Assembly: GCF_900176075.1 (NCBI RefSeq)
Contig: NZ_FWWV01000013.1
Span: 18,278 to 82,277, forward strand
From: Pasteurella testudinis DSM 23072
Lineage (GTDB): Bacteria; Pseudomonadota; Gammaproteobacteria; Enterobacterales; Pasteurellaceae
Direction of reading: 5' to 3'
DNA length: 64,000 bases
The notes below the pieces were generated by a model. That model had not been told where the DNA came from. It searched no databases and worked only from the letters and a program-made list of their open reading frames with translations. Below are positions 16,293 through 28,557 of this stretch, piece after piece. Positions within the stretch are counted from its first letter, which is position 1. Every line of letters begins with the position of its first letter. The position numbers and the translations under genes were made by a program.

Positions 16293-17828
16293 TTATCCCC
16301 CTTCTGATGAAATTTTGGTAAAATGCGGGCGATATTTTGCCCAAATTTCCATCTGTCTACTCGTTTGAGTCATCGTATTTTGATCATAAATCTGATAAGC
16401 ATAATTGACGAAAGTGCGGTACAACTGATTTAACGGTTCCATATTACATGTTTGGTCATCAGTCACCTGTTGACAGGCAAGAATCAAGTTTTGCACTTGC
16501 AGTTCGCAGAGTTGCCAAAACTGATTCGTTGCCATTCCAGCTTGCCCTGCACCATCTAATTTCTGTTCAGAATAAAATTGGTTAACACATTTATACACAG
16601 TACTTGCATATCTATCTAATTGCCCCATCGCTTTTTGCCACTGCTCAAACCACGTTTGTTGGAAGCATTCCTTATACAAGAAGGTGGTTGATACAACAAA
16701 ATCATCCAGACCTGAAACATATTGCTCTCCGGCATTACTACTAACACGCAAGCCACCCGACCAAATCCCAAACATTGAACATTTAGTTTTTACCCGACGA
16801 GCAGGCAAACTTAACTGTATACAATTAAATGTTGTTTGCTCTATGAAGCTCAAAAGTGCAGTTAACTCCCTCCAGGGTCTCTTTTCCGGATTCACCCATA
16901 ATACCTTTCCATCTTTTCCACTAAGGTTAAGCGCAACCGTTGGATCCGCTATTTTTTCTACTTTATGACTATAATGCTGAATCCCTTCACTATAGTGCAG
17001 TCCATTCTCAGTCAATAAACAAAAACGGCCTAACGGTATCAAACGCCCCATCAAGGAATCTTTTAGTTTTCTTGCAATGTCATCATCTTCCCCTGCCGGC
17101 ATATGTTCCCATGGGGCAACACCCACCCCTTCATTAAAAATTTTGAGGTGTTGAATATCTTCATGAGTCAATAAATTGAGGTAAATAGTTTCTAAAATTG
17201 ACGAGCCGACATAATAACTGTGCAGCATTCCCATAAACCCGAGAGAAGAGCCCGTTTTCCCAGTTGTTCCCTTGCCATTATCCTTCGTTTTCCCTCGATA
17301 ATCAGGCGTTAATACTACGGTATTGTCCGTTTTCTTTCCACCTAACGCAAACCCCATTAATACAAGTAATAACAAAGCTTTATCCGCATCAGATAATGGT
17401 TTTTGCTGTTGGATTTGAGTCAGGATTGTGGTATTCCCCGTTGATATTTCAGGCTGCACAGCACCAAAATCCTGAAGCGCGGCACATCGAATCGCTGGTA
17501 CTTGTAAAAACGGTTTCTCACCATAAAGATAAAAATGTTCCCGCCAATGCGCTAAATATTTAAGACAGTTTTGCCCCAATTCATCCAGACAATAATCAGT
17601 CCAATCTTGGTCGTTTTGCGGTGTATATGCCGATTGCGCTATTGCTAGAAAAAATTTGATCAATGCGATTTGCTGAATGGCATTGCCACCTAAGGTGGGT
17701 AGCGTTGGATCGCTAAAAATTTGTTGTAAACTGACGAGTCCACGATTAACAACCGGAATCCAAGGAGAATCAATAAGATTAAATCTAGATTGTCGATGAA
17801 GAGCGTGATCTTCAATCGTATTTACCAT
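16293..17828 (-). CDS. cse1: Cascade large subunit Cse1 (CasA)
   Basis: Cse1 recognises the PAM and recruits Cas3. The 511-residue product starts FNLIDSPWIPVVNRGLVSLQQIF, as usual in the family, and has a C-terminal helical bundle. ACGGGAGG lies just upstream of the ATG. The gene is the first of the Cascade operon and is separated from cas3 by 412 AT-rich bases, likely its promoter region. An uptake signal lies inside it near 16410. Confidence 0.95.
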   Translation of the reverse strand: MVNTIEDHALHRQSRFNLIDSPWIPVVNRGLVSLQQIFSDPTLPTLGGNAIQQIALIKFFLAIAQSAYTPQNDQDWTDYCLDELGQNCLKYLAHWREHFYLYGEKPFLQVPAIRCAALQDFGAVQPEISTGNTTILTQIQQQKPLSDADKALLLLVLMGFALGGKKTDNTVVLTPDYRGKTKDNGKGTTGKTGSSLGFMGMLHSYYVGSSILETIYLNLLTHEDIQHLKIFNEGVGVAPWEHMPAGEDDDIARKLKDSLMGRLIPLGRFCLLTENGLHYSEGIQHYSHKVEKIADPTVALNLSGKDGKVLWVNPEKRPWRELTALLSFIEQTTFNCIQLSLPARRVKTKCSMFGIWSGGLRVSSNAGEQYVSGLDDFVVSTTFLYKECFQQTWFEQWQKAMGQLDRYASTVYKCVNQFYSEQKLDGAGQAGMATNQFWQLCELQVQNLILACQQVTDDQTCNMEPLNQLYRTFVNYAYQIYDQNTMTQTSRQMEIWAKYRPHFTKISSEGG

Positions 17829-18240
17829 ATAGCCTCCCGTACGTTTTAAATATAATATTACGATGACAATATTACACTATATATCATATCGTTAACGTTA
17901 CTAAGATCACAAATATCAATTCTTTGATAAAAGATTCTTCCTACTCACTTCCACCAGTTATATTTTCTTAAAAATACTTTTATAAACACATGAAAAACTG
18001 ACATTAAATTAAATATAACCAACTGTTTTGTCTACTATGCTAAATTATTTATAATTAACTTTCATGTGAATGAAGAAGCTTTATCTATGCTATAAGACAT
18101 AGAAACCACCTCTTGCTACGAAATAACTAAACAGGAAATTAAATTAATTCTTATACAGTTATAAAAAAGCGTACTATACTCATAATTATTATTATACTAA
18201 TCCTTTTTCTCTTCAGCTTTCCTACTTATTAAACCCATTA
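17829..18240 (-). promoter_or_regulatory. AT-rich 412-bp region between cas3 and cse1, probable cas promoter
   Basis: No gene of normal size is present. The stretch is strikingly AT-rich compared with its neighbours, like the H-NS-silenced cas promoter region of E. coli at the same place. On the minus strand TATAGT near 17874-17879 could be a -10 for cse1, and TTTGTGATC (17906-17914) looks like one half of a CRP site. A 12-codon frame at 18062-18100 has a strong ribosome site. Confidence 0.55.
18062..18100 (-). CDS. Possible 12-residue ORF with strong ribosome-binding site
   Basis: AGAGGTGG (18107-18114) stands five bases before an ATG that opens MSYSIDKASSFT and a stop. TCTATG and CATAGA form a six-base-pair hairpin that includes the start codon. 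It might be a leader peptide or the remains of a regulator gene, or chance. Confidence 0.25.
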   Translation of the reverse strand: MSYSIDKASSFT

Positions 18241-20883
18241 TTAGTCATTCCCTATTATCAAACCTAAGTGCGGTTGGTAATAAAGCGGTTTTCTTAGTTC
18301 TAAGGGAAACATATTGCTTCCTCGCAGGCATCCATCGTCCGCTACAATCGCAACGAGAAGAGCCGCTTCCGATTCCTTATTATTAAAATGCCCTAAATAA
18401 CAATAATCTCGCAAAAATTTCAAATTGCCAATCAATTGAGCTTTAGGTGCATTAACAATATTAATACTGACTATTTGTCGGATTAACTGTGCTGCATACT
18501 GCTTTTGCTGCTTGGGGTGTAATGAGCGTCCGTTTAAAGGTAATATAACAACAGAACCATCAAGGAAAGTTAATTCTGTTGCTTTGGATTCTGCTAATAG
18601 TTGGATTTTACTGAGTAATAAAATCTCTATGTTATCCTGCTCACTAAAACGTGTTTGAACCCTATCATCATTTTCTGTTATTCCAATATTCATCTGCGCA
18701 GCTAATGCCAATTTACGCAACTGTTTTCTACCATATGTATGTGGCCTCCCATAAGCTCTACACCCCTCTTCCAATTCGTCTTTCCACTGTGCCATCTGAC
18801 CATGCTCAGGCTGTTCAAGATAAGTTGCCTCTAAAAGTTCTCGGATATCATCAGGTAAAACTAATTGGTTTTTATGCTGCCAAACAGCTAAACTTCGGCA
18901 AAGTATATAAGGTGCATAAACAAATGCAGAAACACCAAATGCATTAATCGGATTATCAACTGCACTACCAAGCTCCGGCACTAACAACCAAGCCTCTGCG
19001 TTAGCACTTTGCACTCTAGGTGTGGCTTTATGACGCCATAAACGCCCCAGCCGTTGTAATAACATATCTGTTGGTGCAAATCTTGAAATTAAAAAATCCG
19101 CATCAATATCTATCGATTGCTCCAACACTTGGGTTCCGACTAAAATACGTCCTTGCTGTAAACGTACAGGCTCTTCCAGCCCTTGCCATCCTGATTTACC
19201 AAATAAATCTATCCATTGCTGCTCATGCCGATTTCTGTCTAATGCCGTAAAACGGGAATGTAATAAACCGCACTTTATTCCTAATCCAGCACTACGAGCT
19301 GCTAACATTCGATAAATATTTTGTGCTTCCGCAACGCTATTTTCAATCCATAACACCTGTTGTCCTTGTTCAGCCCGCAATAATGCCTCCTCTATTGCCT
19401 TAGTATCTACTACACGGCTGATCCGAATACATTGCCCCTCCGGCTTCTCCGAGGTTAATGTGGTAATTTGTTCTCCATTCACTGCCGTAATCATTGGATA
19501 AGGTTCTATTTTTTCAGATATCGACGATTGTCCGTTTAACGGTAGTCCCAACAATTCGTGGCGACGATGACGAGTTAAAGTAGCACTTAAAATTAATACA
19601 CTACATCCCAATTTTCTTAGCTCTTCTATCAAACGCTGTACCAGCATACCGGTATAGACATCGTAAGAATGAATTTCATCTAATATCACCACCTTTCCGA
19701 CCAAGCCGAACGCACGGACAAATCCATGCTTTACCCGCATTACGGACAATAAAACCTGGTCGATAGTCCCGACTCCAAACGGGGCTAAAACCGCTCTTTT
19801 CTTTTGATTAAACCAAGAGCCTGCAACCGAGCCGTCTTCTCCCATTTCAAATTGCTGTAACCACGCACTACCATGCACTAATAAAGCCTCTTGATGAAAA
19901 CTTTGTAATGGTATAATTTTCTCTAAAAATTGGTTTACACGTTGATAAATCTTGTTAGAGGTCAATTGGGTAGGTAAAGCGAAATAGAAGCCGTTAGCTT
20001 CTCCACGCTGCAACAAATTATAAGCTGCATATAACGCAGCTTCAGTTTTTCCTAACCCCATAGGCGCTTCCAATACATAACAACCATTTTTTTTCACAAC
20101 ATCCATCAACTGTTGTTGTATCTGGTGCGGTGGAAAACCGAAAACATCTTGAAAGATCAATCCGCTATTAAACCGTAAAGGGATATATCCCGCTTCGATT
20201 ACTGCTTTTTCAATATATGACTGCCATGGTTGCTCCGGATCTTCAAATAGTATCCCTGAGCCAATCCAATCGGCCACAGTAATAAGTCCGGATACAGCTA
20301 ACACTTGCTGCTCATTTTGCAATTCAGGAAAATCACATTGAAAATGCTGTTTTAATGCTTCAATTAATTGTAAACGCTGCTGATGATATGCTTTACCACC
20401 TAGCATTTCTGTATTTTCAGGATCCGTAATATTATTTTTAGCTTTACTAGGATAACTACCATGATGTTGTCCTGCCGCTCTTGCGGATTTTTCCCCGATT
20501 AACGGTAAGAGAGTAAGAAAAGTAACACCGCCATGGTAATCCCAATTAGATTCGTCCGTATTGACATCTAATGTCGGATCAAAGACTTTACGTAATTTAT
20601 TTTGAAAACGTAATGATACCTTACCAATATCATGACTTGCTGCCAGTAATTCGGTACCCGCAGGAAATAAGGTTGCCCGAATGGAAGAAGGTATTTGTGC
20701 CAATAATCGCTTTGCAATTTCACCAACAATAATGCAATGCTCCAATATCGTCCTACCCGCAACATAGTTACCATTCACTAATCGTCGAGTTTTTGCCAAG
20801 CAGGTCAGATAAGAAACTGAATGTATGTTTTCTGAGGTGGGCAGGCGGCCTGATTTTAGTTGGGCAGCAAGAAAAGCACACAT
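18241..20883 (-). CDS. cas3: CRISPR-associated nuclease-helicase Cas3
   Basis: Cas3 is recruited by target-bound Cascade, nicks and degrades DNA. The 880-residue protein has an N-terminal HD nuclease domain (His 49, then HD at 84-85 in AASHDIGK, HGG and QHHGSYP) and a superfamily 2 helicase: Walker A EAPMGLGKTEAAL, DEIH box VVILDEIHSYD, motif III ILSATL, and LQRLGRLWRH as motif VI. GGAGG precedes the ATG by seven bases. Motifs look intact. It is separated from cse1 by an AT-rich gap and carries two uptake signals near 18267 and 19269. Confidence 0.97.
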   Translation of the reverse strand: MCAFLAAQLKSGRLPTSENIHSVSYLTCLAKTRRLVNGNYVAGRTILEHCIIVGEIAKRLLAQIPSSIRATLFPAGTELLAASHDIGKVSLRFQNKLRKVFDPTLDVNTDESNWDYHGGVTFLTLLPLIGEKSARAAGQHHGSYPSKAKNNITDPENTEMLGGKAYHQQRLQLIEALKQHFQCDFPELQNEQQVLAVSGLITVADWIGSGILFEDPEQPWQSYIEKAVIEAGYIPLRFNSGLIFQDVFGFPPHQIQQQLMDVVKKNGCYVLEAPMGLGKTEAALYAAYNLLQRGEANGFYFALPTQLTSNKIYQRVNQFLEKIIPLQSFHQEALLVHGSAWLQQFEMGEDGSVAGSWFNQKKRAVLAPFGVGTIDQVLLSVMRVKHGFVRAFGLVGKVVILDEIHSYDVYTGMLVQRLIEELRKLGCSVLILSATLTRHRRHELLGLPLNGQSSISEKIEPYPMITAVNGEQITTLTSEKPEGQCIRISRVVDTKAIEEALLRAEQGQQVLWIENSVAEAQNIYRMLAARSAGLGIKCGLLHSRFTALDRNRHEQQWIDLFGKSGWQGLEEPVRLQQGRILVGTQVLEQSIDIDADFLISRFAPTDMLLQRLGRLWRHKATPRVQSANAEAWLLVPELGSAVDNPINAFGVSAFVYAPYILCRSLAVWQHKNQLVLPDDIRELLEATYLEQPEHGQMAQWKDELEEGCRAYGRPHTYGRKQLRKLALAAQMNIGITENDDRVQTRFSEQDNIEILLLSKIQLLAESKATELTFLDGSVVILPLNGRSLHPKQQKQYAAQLIRQIVSINIVNAPKAQLIGNLKFLRDYCYLGHFNNKESEAALLVAIVADDGCLRGSNMFPLELRKPLYYQPHLGLIIGND

Positions 20884-20955
20884 AAAAAATCCTCCATTAT
20901 CATCATAATATAGGAGGATATTACTCGGAATTAATATAAAGAAAAACAGATAAAA

Positions 20956-21987
<1,032 letters not shown>

Positions 21988-22012
21988 TTAAAACAAGCTA
22001 GCTTAAAAGTAA

Positions 22013-22036
22013 TAAAGACGCACGGCGGCGTCTTTT
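22013..22036 (-). terminator. Probable terminator after tatC
   Basis: AAAGACGC at 22015-22022 and GCGTCTTT at 22028-22035 form a stem just downstream of the tatC stop, in the 70 bp before hemB; the trailing T-tract on the minus strand is imperfect. Confidence 0.55.
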
Positions 22037-22048
22037 TTAATTATTCTG

Positions 22049-22795
22049 TTAACCGACCGCACTTTCTTCGGCATCTCGCGGTTTGTAGAAACGGGAAACC
22101 AATAAACCGACCTCAAACAGCAGCCACATCGGAATCGCCAGCAAGGTTTGCGAGAACACGTCCGGCGGCGTTAAGAACATGCCGATGACAAACGCAGCTA
22201 CGATAATATACGGGCGTTTTTTGCGTAGATCTTCTGCGGTGGTTACTCCGCTCCAGCACAGCAAAATAATCGCGATCGGCACTTCAAAACAGATACCGAA
22301 TGCCAAGAAGATAGTCAGCACAAAATCCAGATAATTGCTGATATCGGTAGCTATCGCCACGCCCTCAGGGGCGGTTTTGGTCAGGAAGCCGAAGACCAGT
22401 GGGAATACCACATAATAGGCAAACGCCACCCCAAGATAAAACAACAGGGTGCTGGAAAACAGCAATGGATAAATCAGGCGCTTTTCGTGTTGGTACAACG
22501 CCGGCGCAACGAAAGCCCAAACCTGATATAACAGGTAAGGCACTGACAAGAAAATGGCAACCACGCCGGTTAATTTTAGCGGCGTAAAGAACGGAGCCGC
22601 TACGCCGGTCGAGATCATGGTCGAACCTTGCGGCAACTGCTCGATTAGGGGTAATGCAACCAAACGATAAATATCATTGGCAAAAAACACCAGCCCACAA
22701 AAGATAAGCAGAATACAGACAATCGCTTTCAATAAGCGGTTGCGCAATTCGATTAAATGGCTGATTAGCGGTTGGGTGTCTTCAACTGACGACAT
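22049..22795 (-). CDS. tatC: Twin-arginine translocase subunit TatC
   Basis: TatC is the six-helix inner-membrane receptor for twin-arginine signal peptides. The 248-residue protein starts with the typical [16 protein letters not shown] and has [28 protein letters not shown] and [16 protein letters not shown] segments, then a final [24 protein letters not shown]. Third gene of tatABC, 24 bp after tatB. Confidence 0.97.
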   Translation of the reverse strand: MSSVEDTQPLISHLIELRNRLLKAIVCILLIFCGLVFFANDIYRLVALPLIEQLPQGSTMISTGVAAPFFTPLKLTGVVAIFLSVPYLLYQVWAFVAPALYQHEKRLIYPLLFSSTLLFYLGVAFAYYVVFPLVFGFLTKTAPEGVAIATDISNYLDFVLTIFLAFGICFEVPIAIILLCWSGVTTAEDLRKKRPYIIVAAFVIGMFLTPPDVFSQTLLAIPMWLLFEVGLLVSRFYKPRDAEESAVG

Positions 22796-22818
22796 ACGAC
22801 GATCCTCACGGTATCAGA

Positions 22819-23328
22819 CTAAGCCGGCGCTTTGTCGGATTTTGCGGTTTGTTCAGCACGTTTTTCAGGCTGTGGCGTTTCTGGTTTATCGGCAAGCGCT
22901 AACATATTTTCAGCGTCTTCAGGCAGCAAGTGCGGTTCGCCGTCTTCGGCTAATGCCGCCCTTTCATCTGCACTCAGCGTATCTTCGATGCTTTTCACAC
23001 CGTCTTTCAGCTCTTTGTTCAGCTTGCTTTCCTGTTGTTGCACATCTTGCTGTATTTTTTGCGCCGATTCTTTCAAATCTTGAATATTTTTTGCCAACTC
23101 GGGAGAAAGTTCGCTCAAATTCAGTTTTTCCGCTTTTTTAATACTCTCCTGCAATTCATGCAGTTTCAGCTCTTGGCTCAGTTCATTTTGCACATTGTTG
23201 GCAATGCCGCGAATGGTGCGAATCCAGCCGACTACCGTCCTGATAGCCACCGGCAAACGCTGCGGGCCCAGCACTACCAAGCCCACCACAAAAATCAAAA
23301 CCAGTTCGGAAAATCCAATATCAAACAC
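22819..23328 (-). CDS. tatB: Twin-arginine translocase subunit TatB
   Basis: The 169-residue product has the single N-terminal helix [26 protein letters not shown], the Gly-Pro hinge and a long amphipathic, Lys/Glu-rich helical domain, ending in an acidic low-complexity tail. It partners TatC in binding Tat substrates. It starts three bases after the tatA stop. Confidence 0.96.
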   Translation of the reverse strand: MFDIGFSELVLIFVVGLVVLGPQRLPVAIRTVVGWIRTIRGIANNVQNELSQELKLHELQESIKKAEKLNLSELSPELAKNIQDLKESAQKIQQDVQQQESKLNKELKDGVKSIEDTLSADERAALAEDGEPHLLPEDAENMLALADKPETPQPEKRAEQTAKSDKAPA

Positions 23329-23331
23329 GGG

Positions 23332-23559
23332 TTATGCCTGCTCTTTGTCTTTGGTTTGCGCTTTGGTTGCCGTTTGATCGGCGTTGTTTTCTAACGATTG
23401 TTTAAAATCCGCATCTTTAACATCGTCTTCTTTAATCGCTTTTTTAAAGCCCTTCACCGATTCGCCCAAATCGGAACCTAAACTTTTCAGTTTCTTAGTT
23501 CCGAATAACAAAACCACGATTAATACGATGATTGCCAATTGCCAAACACTGATACCCAT
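23332..23559 (-). CDS. tatA: Twin-arginine translocase subunit TatA
   Basis: The start is the ATG at 23559 (GAGG upstream), giving a 75-residue protein beginning [20 protein letters not shown], the TatA membrane helix with the FG hinge and [20 protein letters not shown] amphipathic helix. TatA forms the variable-size translocation element. It is the first tat gene, about 109 bp downstream of ubiB. Confidence 0.96.
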   Translation of the reverse strand: MGISVWQLAIIVLIVVLLFGTKKLKSLGSDLGESVKGFKKAIKEDDVKDADFKQSLENNADQTATKAQTKDKEQA

Positions 23560-23668
23560 AAAATTACCTCTTAATATGGTGAAAAAATTCAAAATAATAA
23601 ATAAAACTGTAGTAGAACTTTAAACTATCGCTTCACTTCGGTCAATGCGCAATAAGCCTGCGCTTGAA

Positions 23669-25306
23669 TTAATTTTTAATTAACCCGTAGCCCCAGATTA
23701 TAACCGCACTTACCAATAGACCTATACTAAAAAAGCGCGGTAAATGCGCAAACTGCAACAGAGTTGTGACAAAAATCACACTCCCGATAACCGCACAATA
23801 TCGGTTCCGCTGGTTAGCCTGTTGATTTTTAAGCAAAGTGCGGTTTAATTCGCCAACTTGCTTGCCAATCTCTTTTTGTTGCTGCAAGGCATGATACAAC
23901 GCTTCCGGCATTTCGGCAAAATGCTCGCGGAAATACGGTAACCGCTCTTTAATGCCGCGATACACCGATTTAAAGCCAACCTGATCATTCAGCCAATCCT
24001 GTAAAAACGGTTTGGCGGTTTGCCACAAATCCAACTGCGGATAAATCTGCCGCCCCAAGCCTTCGATATACAACAAGGTTTTTTGCAATAATACCAGCTG
24101 CGGCTGCACTTCCATATTGAAGCGGCGCGCGGTATTAAACAGATTCAACAACACATGTCCAAAAGAGATTTCACTGAGCGGTTTGGCAAAGATCGGATCG
24201 CAAACCGTGCGGATCGCCTGCTCGAACTCCTGCACGTTGGTATCTTCCGGCACCCAACCGGAATCGACGTGCAGCTGCGCCACCCGTTGGTAATCACGAT
24301 TGAAAAACGCCAAGAAATTCTCCGCCAGATAGCGTTTATCCTCCCGATTCAACGAGCCGACAATCCCGCAATCAATGCCGATATATTGCGGATCTTCGGG
24401 GTGATTCGGGTTGACGAAAATATTGCCGGGGTGCATATCGGCATGAAAAAAGCTGTCGCGGAACACTTGGGTGAAAAATACCTGCACGCCGCGCTCTGCC
24501 AGCAACTTCATGTCGGTACCGTTGGCTTCTAACGCCGCGATATCAGACACCTGAATGCCGTAAATCCGCTCCATCACAATCACATTTTTATAGCAAAACT
24601 CGCTGTACATTTCCGGAATATACAACATCGGGCTGTTTTCAAAATTGCGCCGCAGCTGAATTGCATTTGCCATTTCACGCCGCAAATCCAATTCGTCCAA
24701 AATCGTTTTTTCATATTCGCGCACCACTTCCACCGGCCGCAAACGGCGTCCTTCGCTGGAAAGGCGCGGAATCCAGCCCGCCAAGCGATACATCAAACTG
24801 ATGTCGGCTTTAATGTCTTTTTCAATGTTGGGACGAATCACTTTCAGCACCACATCCCGCCCGGCAAATTCACCGTCGGCATTGAATTTTGCGGTATGCA
24901 CCTGCGCAATCGAGGCGGAAGCCAGCGCGGTTTCATCAAAATCGCTGAACCACTTTTCCAATTTATCGCCAAGTGCGGTTTCAATTTGTCGGCGCGCCAG
25001 TTTGCCCGAAAACGGTTCGACCTGATCCTGCAACAGTGCCAATTCGTCGGCAATCGCATTCGGGAAAAGATCTCGTCGGGTGGACAACATTTGTCCCAGT
25101 TTAATCCAAACCGGCCCCAACTCCTGCAACGCCAAACGCAGCCGCAAACCGAACATTTTCTCTTGATGTCGGTTGCGCAACCAAAACAGCAATCGGCGTC
25201 CGCAACGAATCGGACGAGTAAACGCATTCTTCGGCAAGGCTTCGTCCAAGCCGTACTGTAAAATCACTTGAATGATACGGTAAAAACGCAATGTTGATTT
25301 AATCAC
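23669..25306 (-). CDS. ubiB: Ubiquinone biosynthesis kinase-like protein UbiB
   Basis: UbiB is an atypical ADCK/ABC1-family ATPase needed for ubiquinone synthesis. The 545-residue product has the KxGQ region [20 protein letters not shown], the Ala-rich loop [20 protein letters not shown] in [13 protein letters not shown] and DCG in [10 protein letters not shown], followed by two C-terminal membrane helices. It overlaps ubiJ by 8 bp and lies in the conserved ubiE-ubiJ-ubiB-tatABC order. Confidence 0.97.
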   Translation of the reverse strand: MIKSTLRFYRIIQVILQYGLDEALPKNAFTRPIRCGRRLLFWLRNRHQEKMFGLRLRLALQELGPVWIKLGQMLSTRRDLFPNAIADELALLQDQVEPFSGKLARRQIETALGDKLEKWFSDFDETALASASIAQVHTAKFNADGEFAGRDVVLKVIRPNIEKDIKADISLMYRLAGWIPRLSSEGRRLRPVEVVREYEKTILDELDLRREMANAIQLRRNFENSPMLYIPEMYSEFCYKNVIVMERIYGIQVSDIAALEANGTDMKLLAERGVQVFFTQVFRDSFFHADMHPGNIFVNPNHPEDPQYIGIDCGIVGSLNREDKRYLAENFLAFFNRDYQRVAQLHVDSGWVPEDTNVQEFEQAIRTVCDPIFAKPLSEISFGHVLLNLFNTARRFNMEVQPQLVLLQKTLLYIEGLGRQIYPQLDLWQTAKPFLQDWLNDQVGFKSVYRGIKERLPYFREHFAEMPEALYHALQQQKEIGKQVGELNRTLLKNQQANQRNRYCAVIGSVIFVTTLLQFAHLPRFFSIGLLVSAVIIWGYGLIKN

Positions 25307-25979
25307 GCTGTGCCTCTTGCTCGGCTAATGTTTGTTCAAGCCGCAGTTGTAAACGTTGCGCCTTTTGTTCGAGCCGCTCGGATTGCAACTGTAACTGCTC
25401 GACCTGCTGCTGAAAATCCGACACCGCCGATTTAGGCGCTACAAGCCGCCACTCTTCGCTTAAGCGCTCGCGCCAATGCCGTTGTGCGGTTTGCCGTTTG
25501 GATTTGAAAAGCGCCCAGCCCTGCCGCACGAATTGCGTACCGTTATACGCCAACACATCACCTACATACGGCGACAGCAACTCCGCCGGATCTTTTTGCA
25601 AAAAATCCATCAAACCGAGAAAATCCTGCAACACTTGCAGATCACCGTGGATCACAATCGATTTATCATTAATATATTGTGTTAATTCTGACTTTTTCGG
25701 CAATTTTAGCAACGTTTTCGCCGATGTTTGCACTTCACAATCCGCCTCGCCGTCATAACGCTGCAACACATCAATATTGCATTCGGAAAACACAAAATAG
25801 TAAATCATTTCGGGTTGTTGTAATTGCAGCGCCAACACTTTGCCTGCCAATTTACGCAAGTGCGGTTGGTAATTTTCCGTGCGTTGCAACAAGTATGAAA
25901 GTGCGGTTTCGATCGCGCCGTTAGCCAGTTGCGGCAACAACAATTGCGCTTTCAATTGTTCCCAATTCGGTAGCTTCAT
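25299..25979 (-). CDS. ubiJ: Ubiquinone biosynthesis accessory factor UbiJ (SCP2 domain)
   Basis: The 226-residue protein has an SCP2-like lipid-binding N-terminal domain and a Gln/Leu/Glu-rich C-terminal coiled coil (residues about 185-225). UbiJ scaffolds the soluble ubiquinone-synthesis complex. It lies between ubiE (16 bp gap) and ubiB (overlap), as in E. coli. Confidence 0.94.
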   Translation of the reverse strand: MKLPNWEQLKAQLLLPQLANGAIETALSYLLQRTENYQPHLRKLAGKVLALQLQQPEMIYYFVFSECNIDVLQRYDGEADCEVQTSAKTLLKLPKKSELTQYINDKSIVIHGDLQVLQDFLGLMDFLQKDPAELLSPYVGDVLAYNGTQFVRQGWALFKSKRQTAQRHWRERLSEEWRLVAPKSAVSDFQQQVEQLQLQSERLEQKAQRLQLRLEQTLAEQEAQRD

Positions 25980-25994
25980 GCGCTTTCTCCAAGC

Positions 25995-26798
25995 TTAAAA
26001 CTTATAGCCACGGTGCAGCGCCACAATGCCGGCACTGAGATTATAGTATTCCACGCTTTCAAAACCGGCGTCATTCATCATCTGTTTCAAGGTATCTTGA
26101 TTCGGGTGCATACGGATCGATTCCGCCAAATAGCGGTAGCTTTCGCTATCGTTCACCACCACTTCGCCGACTTTCGGCAGAATATTGAACGAATAGAAGT
26201 TGTATAACTTGCTCAACGGATCGAGAATCGGTTTAGAAAATTCCAATACCAATAAGCGCCCGCCCGGTTTCAGCACGCGATACATCGAGCGTAACGCTTT
26301 ATCTTTGTCGGTGACGTTGCGCAGCCCGAAGCTGATAATAATACAATCGAAAGTATTGTCGGCAAACGGCAGCGCTTCGGCGTTCGCCTGCACATATTCC
26401 ACGTTGCCGACCACGCCCAGATTACGCAATTTATCACGCCCGACCTGCAACATCGAATCATTGATATCCGCCAACACCACCTGTCCGCTTTCGCCGACAA
26501 TACGGGAAAACTTGGCGCTGAAATCACCGGTTCCGCCCGCCAAATCCAACACTTTCTGCCCCTTGCGCACGCCGCTGCAATCAATGGTAAACCGCTTCCA
26601 CACCCGATGTACGCCGAATGACAGCAAATCATTCATCAAATCGTATTTATCCGCCACCGAATGAAACACATTGGCGACCAATTGTTGTTTTTCGTTTTTG
26701 GCAACGGTTTTAAAACCGAAATGTGTGGTTTCCGCCTGCGTTTGCGTAGCATTGGACGGCTCATTTGGATTTTGCGCGTGATTGGTGTCTTGGTTCAT
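25995..26798 (-). CDS. ubiE: Ubiquinone/menaquinone C-methyltransferase
   Basis: UbiE is a SAM-dependent methyltransferase acting in both ubiquinone and menaquinone synthesis. The 267-residue product has the SAM motif [17 protein letters not shown] near residue 85, [13 protein letters not shown] near 156, and LVLEFSKP near 184, ending [13 protein letters not shown]. An N-terminal extension of about 20 residues rich in Asn, Thr and Gln precedes the usual THFGFKTV start. First gene of the ubi-tat block. Confidence 0.96.
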   Translation of the reverse strand: MNQDTNHAQNPNEPSNATQTQAETTHFGFKTVAKNEKQQLVANVFHSVADKYDLMNDLLSFGVHRVWKRFTIDCSGVRKGQKVLDLAGGTGDFSAKFSRIVGESGQVVLADINDSMLQVGRDKLRNLGVVGNVEYVQANAEALPFADNTFDCIIISFGLRNVTDKDKALRSMYRVLKPGGRLLVLEFSKPILDPLSKLYNFYSFNILPKVGEVVVNDSESYRYLAESIRMHPNQDTLKQMMNDAGFESVEYYNLSAGIVALHRGYKF

Positions 26799-26852
26799 GG
26801 CATTTTTCTGTTTGAATTGTCGGTATAAATAAAGAAGTTCACTCTAACATAA

Positions 26853-26874
26853 AAGTGCGGTTTGCACCGCACTT
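26853..26874 (-). terminator. Uptake-signal inverted pair, terminator of pepD
   Basis: AAGTGCGGT (26853-26861) and ACCGCACTT (26866-26874) form a nine-base-pair stem; on the minus strand it is followed by TTTT. It lies 13 bp after the pepD stop. Confidence 0.75.
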
Positions 26875-26886
26875 CCCGTCACTTAT

Positions 26887-28350
26887 TTAATCTTTTAACG
26901 GAATATCCGCCAAAAGTGCGGTCAGCAATTTCCAGTAGGTTTGCACCGCCGGAATATGCACTTTTTCGTCCGGCGAATGCGCACCGCGGATAGTCGGCCC
27001 GATTGAAACCATGTCCACATCCGGATACTGTTTTTTGATTAAACCGCATTCCAGTCCGGCATGAATCACCTGAATCAGCGGTTCTTCCCCCAAAATCTGC
27101 CGGTAATGTTTCTGCGTGACCGGCAGCATGGCGGAATGCCGGTTCGGCTCCCAGCCCGGATAGTCGTGACTGAATTCAATCTCTGCACCGGCCAGATTCA
27201 CCAACGAATCCAGCACCGAGCAAACGTAATGCTTGCCGCTTTCGATCAAAGAGCGGATCAAAATCACCACCTGCAATTGCCCGTCGTTGAGCTTCAATAC
27301 GCCGATGCTTAACGAGGTTTCCACCACGCCCGACACCACATCGCTGTTGCGGATCACACCGTTCGGCAAGGTGTTGAGCAAATCAATAATGCGATCGGTG
27401 CTGACTTCGCTGATCACTTGCGCCGTCGGCTGTGCGCTTTCCAGTTTCAATTCCAGCGTCGGTTCGCTTAACGCCAATTCGGTTTGTAGCTCTTGTTGCA
27501 ACGCCGCGACCACACTTTGCGCCGTGTGCAATGTTTCGTCGCCGCCGTCAAACGCCAACAGTGCAAAGGCTTCGCGCGGAATCGCATTGCGCACCGAGCC
27601 GCCGCCGATATCCGCCAGTTGGAAATCGAAATGCGCCTGCAATTGCGCCAAAACCCGTCCTAACAATTTGATCGCATTGCCGCGGCCGGTGTGAATATCG
27701 GCGCCGGAGTGACCGCCTTTCAAACCTTTGAGCACCAGTTTCGCCGCCTGCGGCAAGCGGTTTGCTTCAGAATCCAGATCCAAGCGTAAATCGCCGTCAA
27801 TCCCACCGGCACAGCCGATATAAATCTGGCCGTTTTCTTCGGTGTCGGTATTAATCAACATTTCGCTTTGCAACCAATTCGGTTGCAAGCCGTTAGCGCC
27901 GACCATGCCGCTTTCTTCGGTCATGGTCAGCAGCACTTCTAAGTCGGGGTGCGCCAAATCTTGACTTTCCAACACCGCCAGCGCCGATGCCAGACCAATG
28001 CCGTTATCTGCGCCCAAGGTGGTGTTTTCCGCGGTCACCCATTCGCCGTCGATATACGGTTTAATCGGATCGCTGCTGAAATCATGCGCCGTACCTTCAT
28101 TTTTTTGCGGCACCATATCCAAATGCGCCTGCAACGCCACTTTTTTACGGTTTTGCATACCGGCGGTCGCCGCTTTGCGGATTAAAATATTGCCGACCTG
28201 ATCGCGTTCCACCCACAATTTTTGCTGTTTTGCCCACGCCACAATGTGCTCGGCCAGTTGTTCTTCTTGATAAGAGGGGTGCGGAATATCACAAATTTGT
28301 TGGAACCATTGCCATAAAAGTGTCGGTTGAAGCTGGGTTATCTGTTGCAT
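26887..28350 (-). CDS. pepD: Cytosol non-specific dipeptidase (aminoacyl-histidine dipeptidase)
   Basis: PepD is an M20-family zinc dipeptidase that splits dipeptides such as carnosine. The 487-residue product has the metal-binding [11 protein letters not shown] near residue 77, [16 protein letters not shown] near 116, [13 protein letters not shown] near 146, and [19 protein letters not shown] near 214. The ATG is preceded by GAGGA. It is divergent from gpt. Confidence 0.96.
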   Translation of the reverse strand: MQQITQLQPTLLWQWFQQICDIPHPSYQEEQLAEHIVAWAKQQKLWVERDQVGNILIRKAATAGMQNRKKVALQAHLDMVPQKNEGTAHDFSSDPIKPYIDGEWVTAENTTLGADNGIGLASALAVLESQDLAHPDLEVLLTMTEESGMVGANGLQPNWLQSEMLINTDTEENGQIYIGCAGGIDGDLRLDLDSEANRLPQAAKLVLKGLKGGHSGADIHTGRGNAIKLLGRVLAQLQAHFDFQLADIGGGSVRNAIPREAFALLAFDGGDETLHTAQSVVAALQQELQTELALSEPTLELKLESAQPTAQVISEVSTDRIIDLLNTLPNGVIRNSDVVSGVVETSLSIGVLKLNDGQLQVVILIRSLIESGKHYVCSVLDSLVNLAGAEIEFSHDYPGWEPNRHSAMLPVTQKHYRQILGEEPLIQVIHAGLECGLIKKQYPDVDMVSIGPTIRGAHSPDEKVHIPAVQTYWKLLTALLADIPLKD

Positions 28351-28557
28351 AATCAGTCCTCTATTTTAGAAAGGTGAATTTAGGAATCCGTCACGGACGG
28401 ACATTGCCGCCGCTGCAAAAAATGCGTGAAAAACAGCGGAAAATTAGGATTAATAATAGCATGAAATCGCTTTTCGGGTTATCCTATCGCAATTTTAAAA
28501 TCAGGCTGGTCAAAGAATCACCGCCGCTATTTTCTTTTCTTCTGTTAAGGGTTCATT

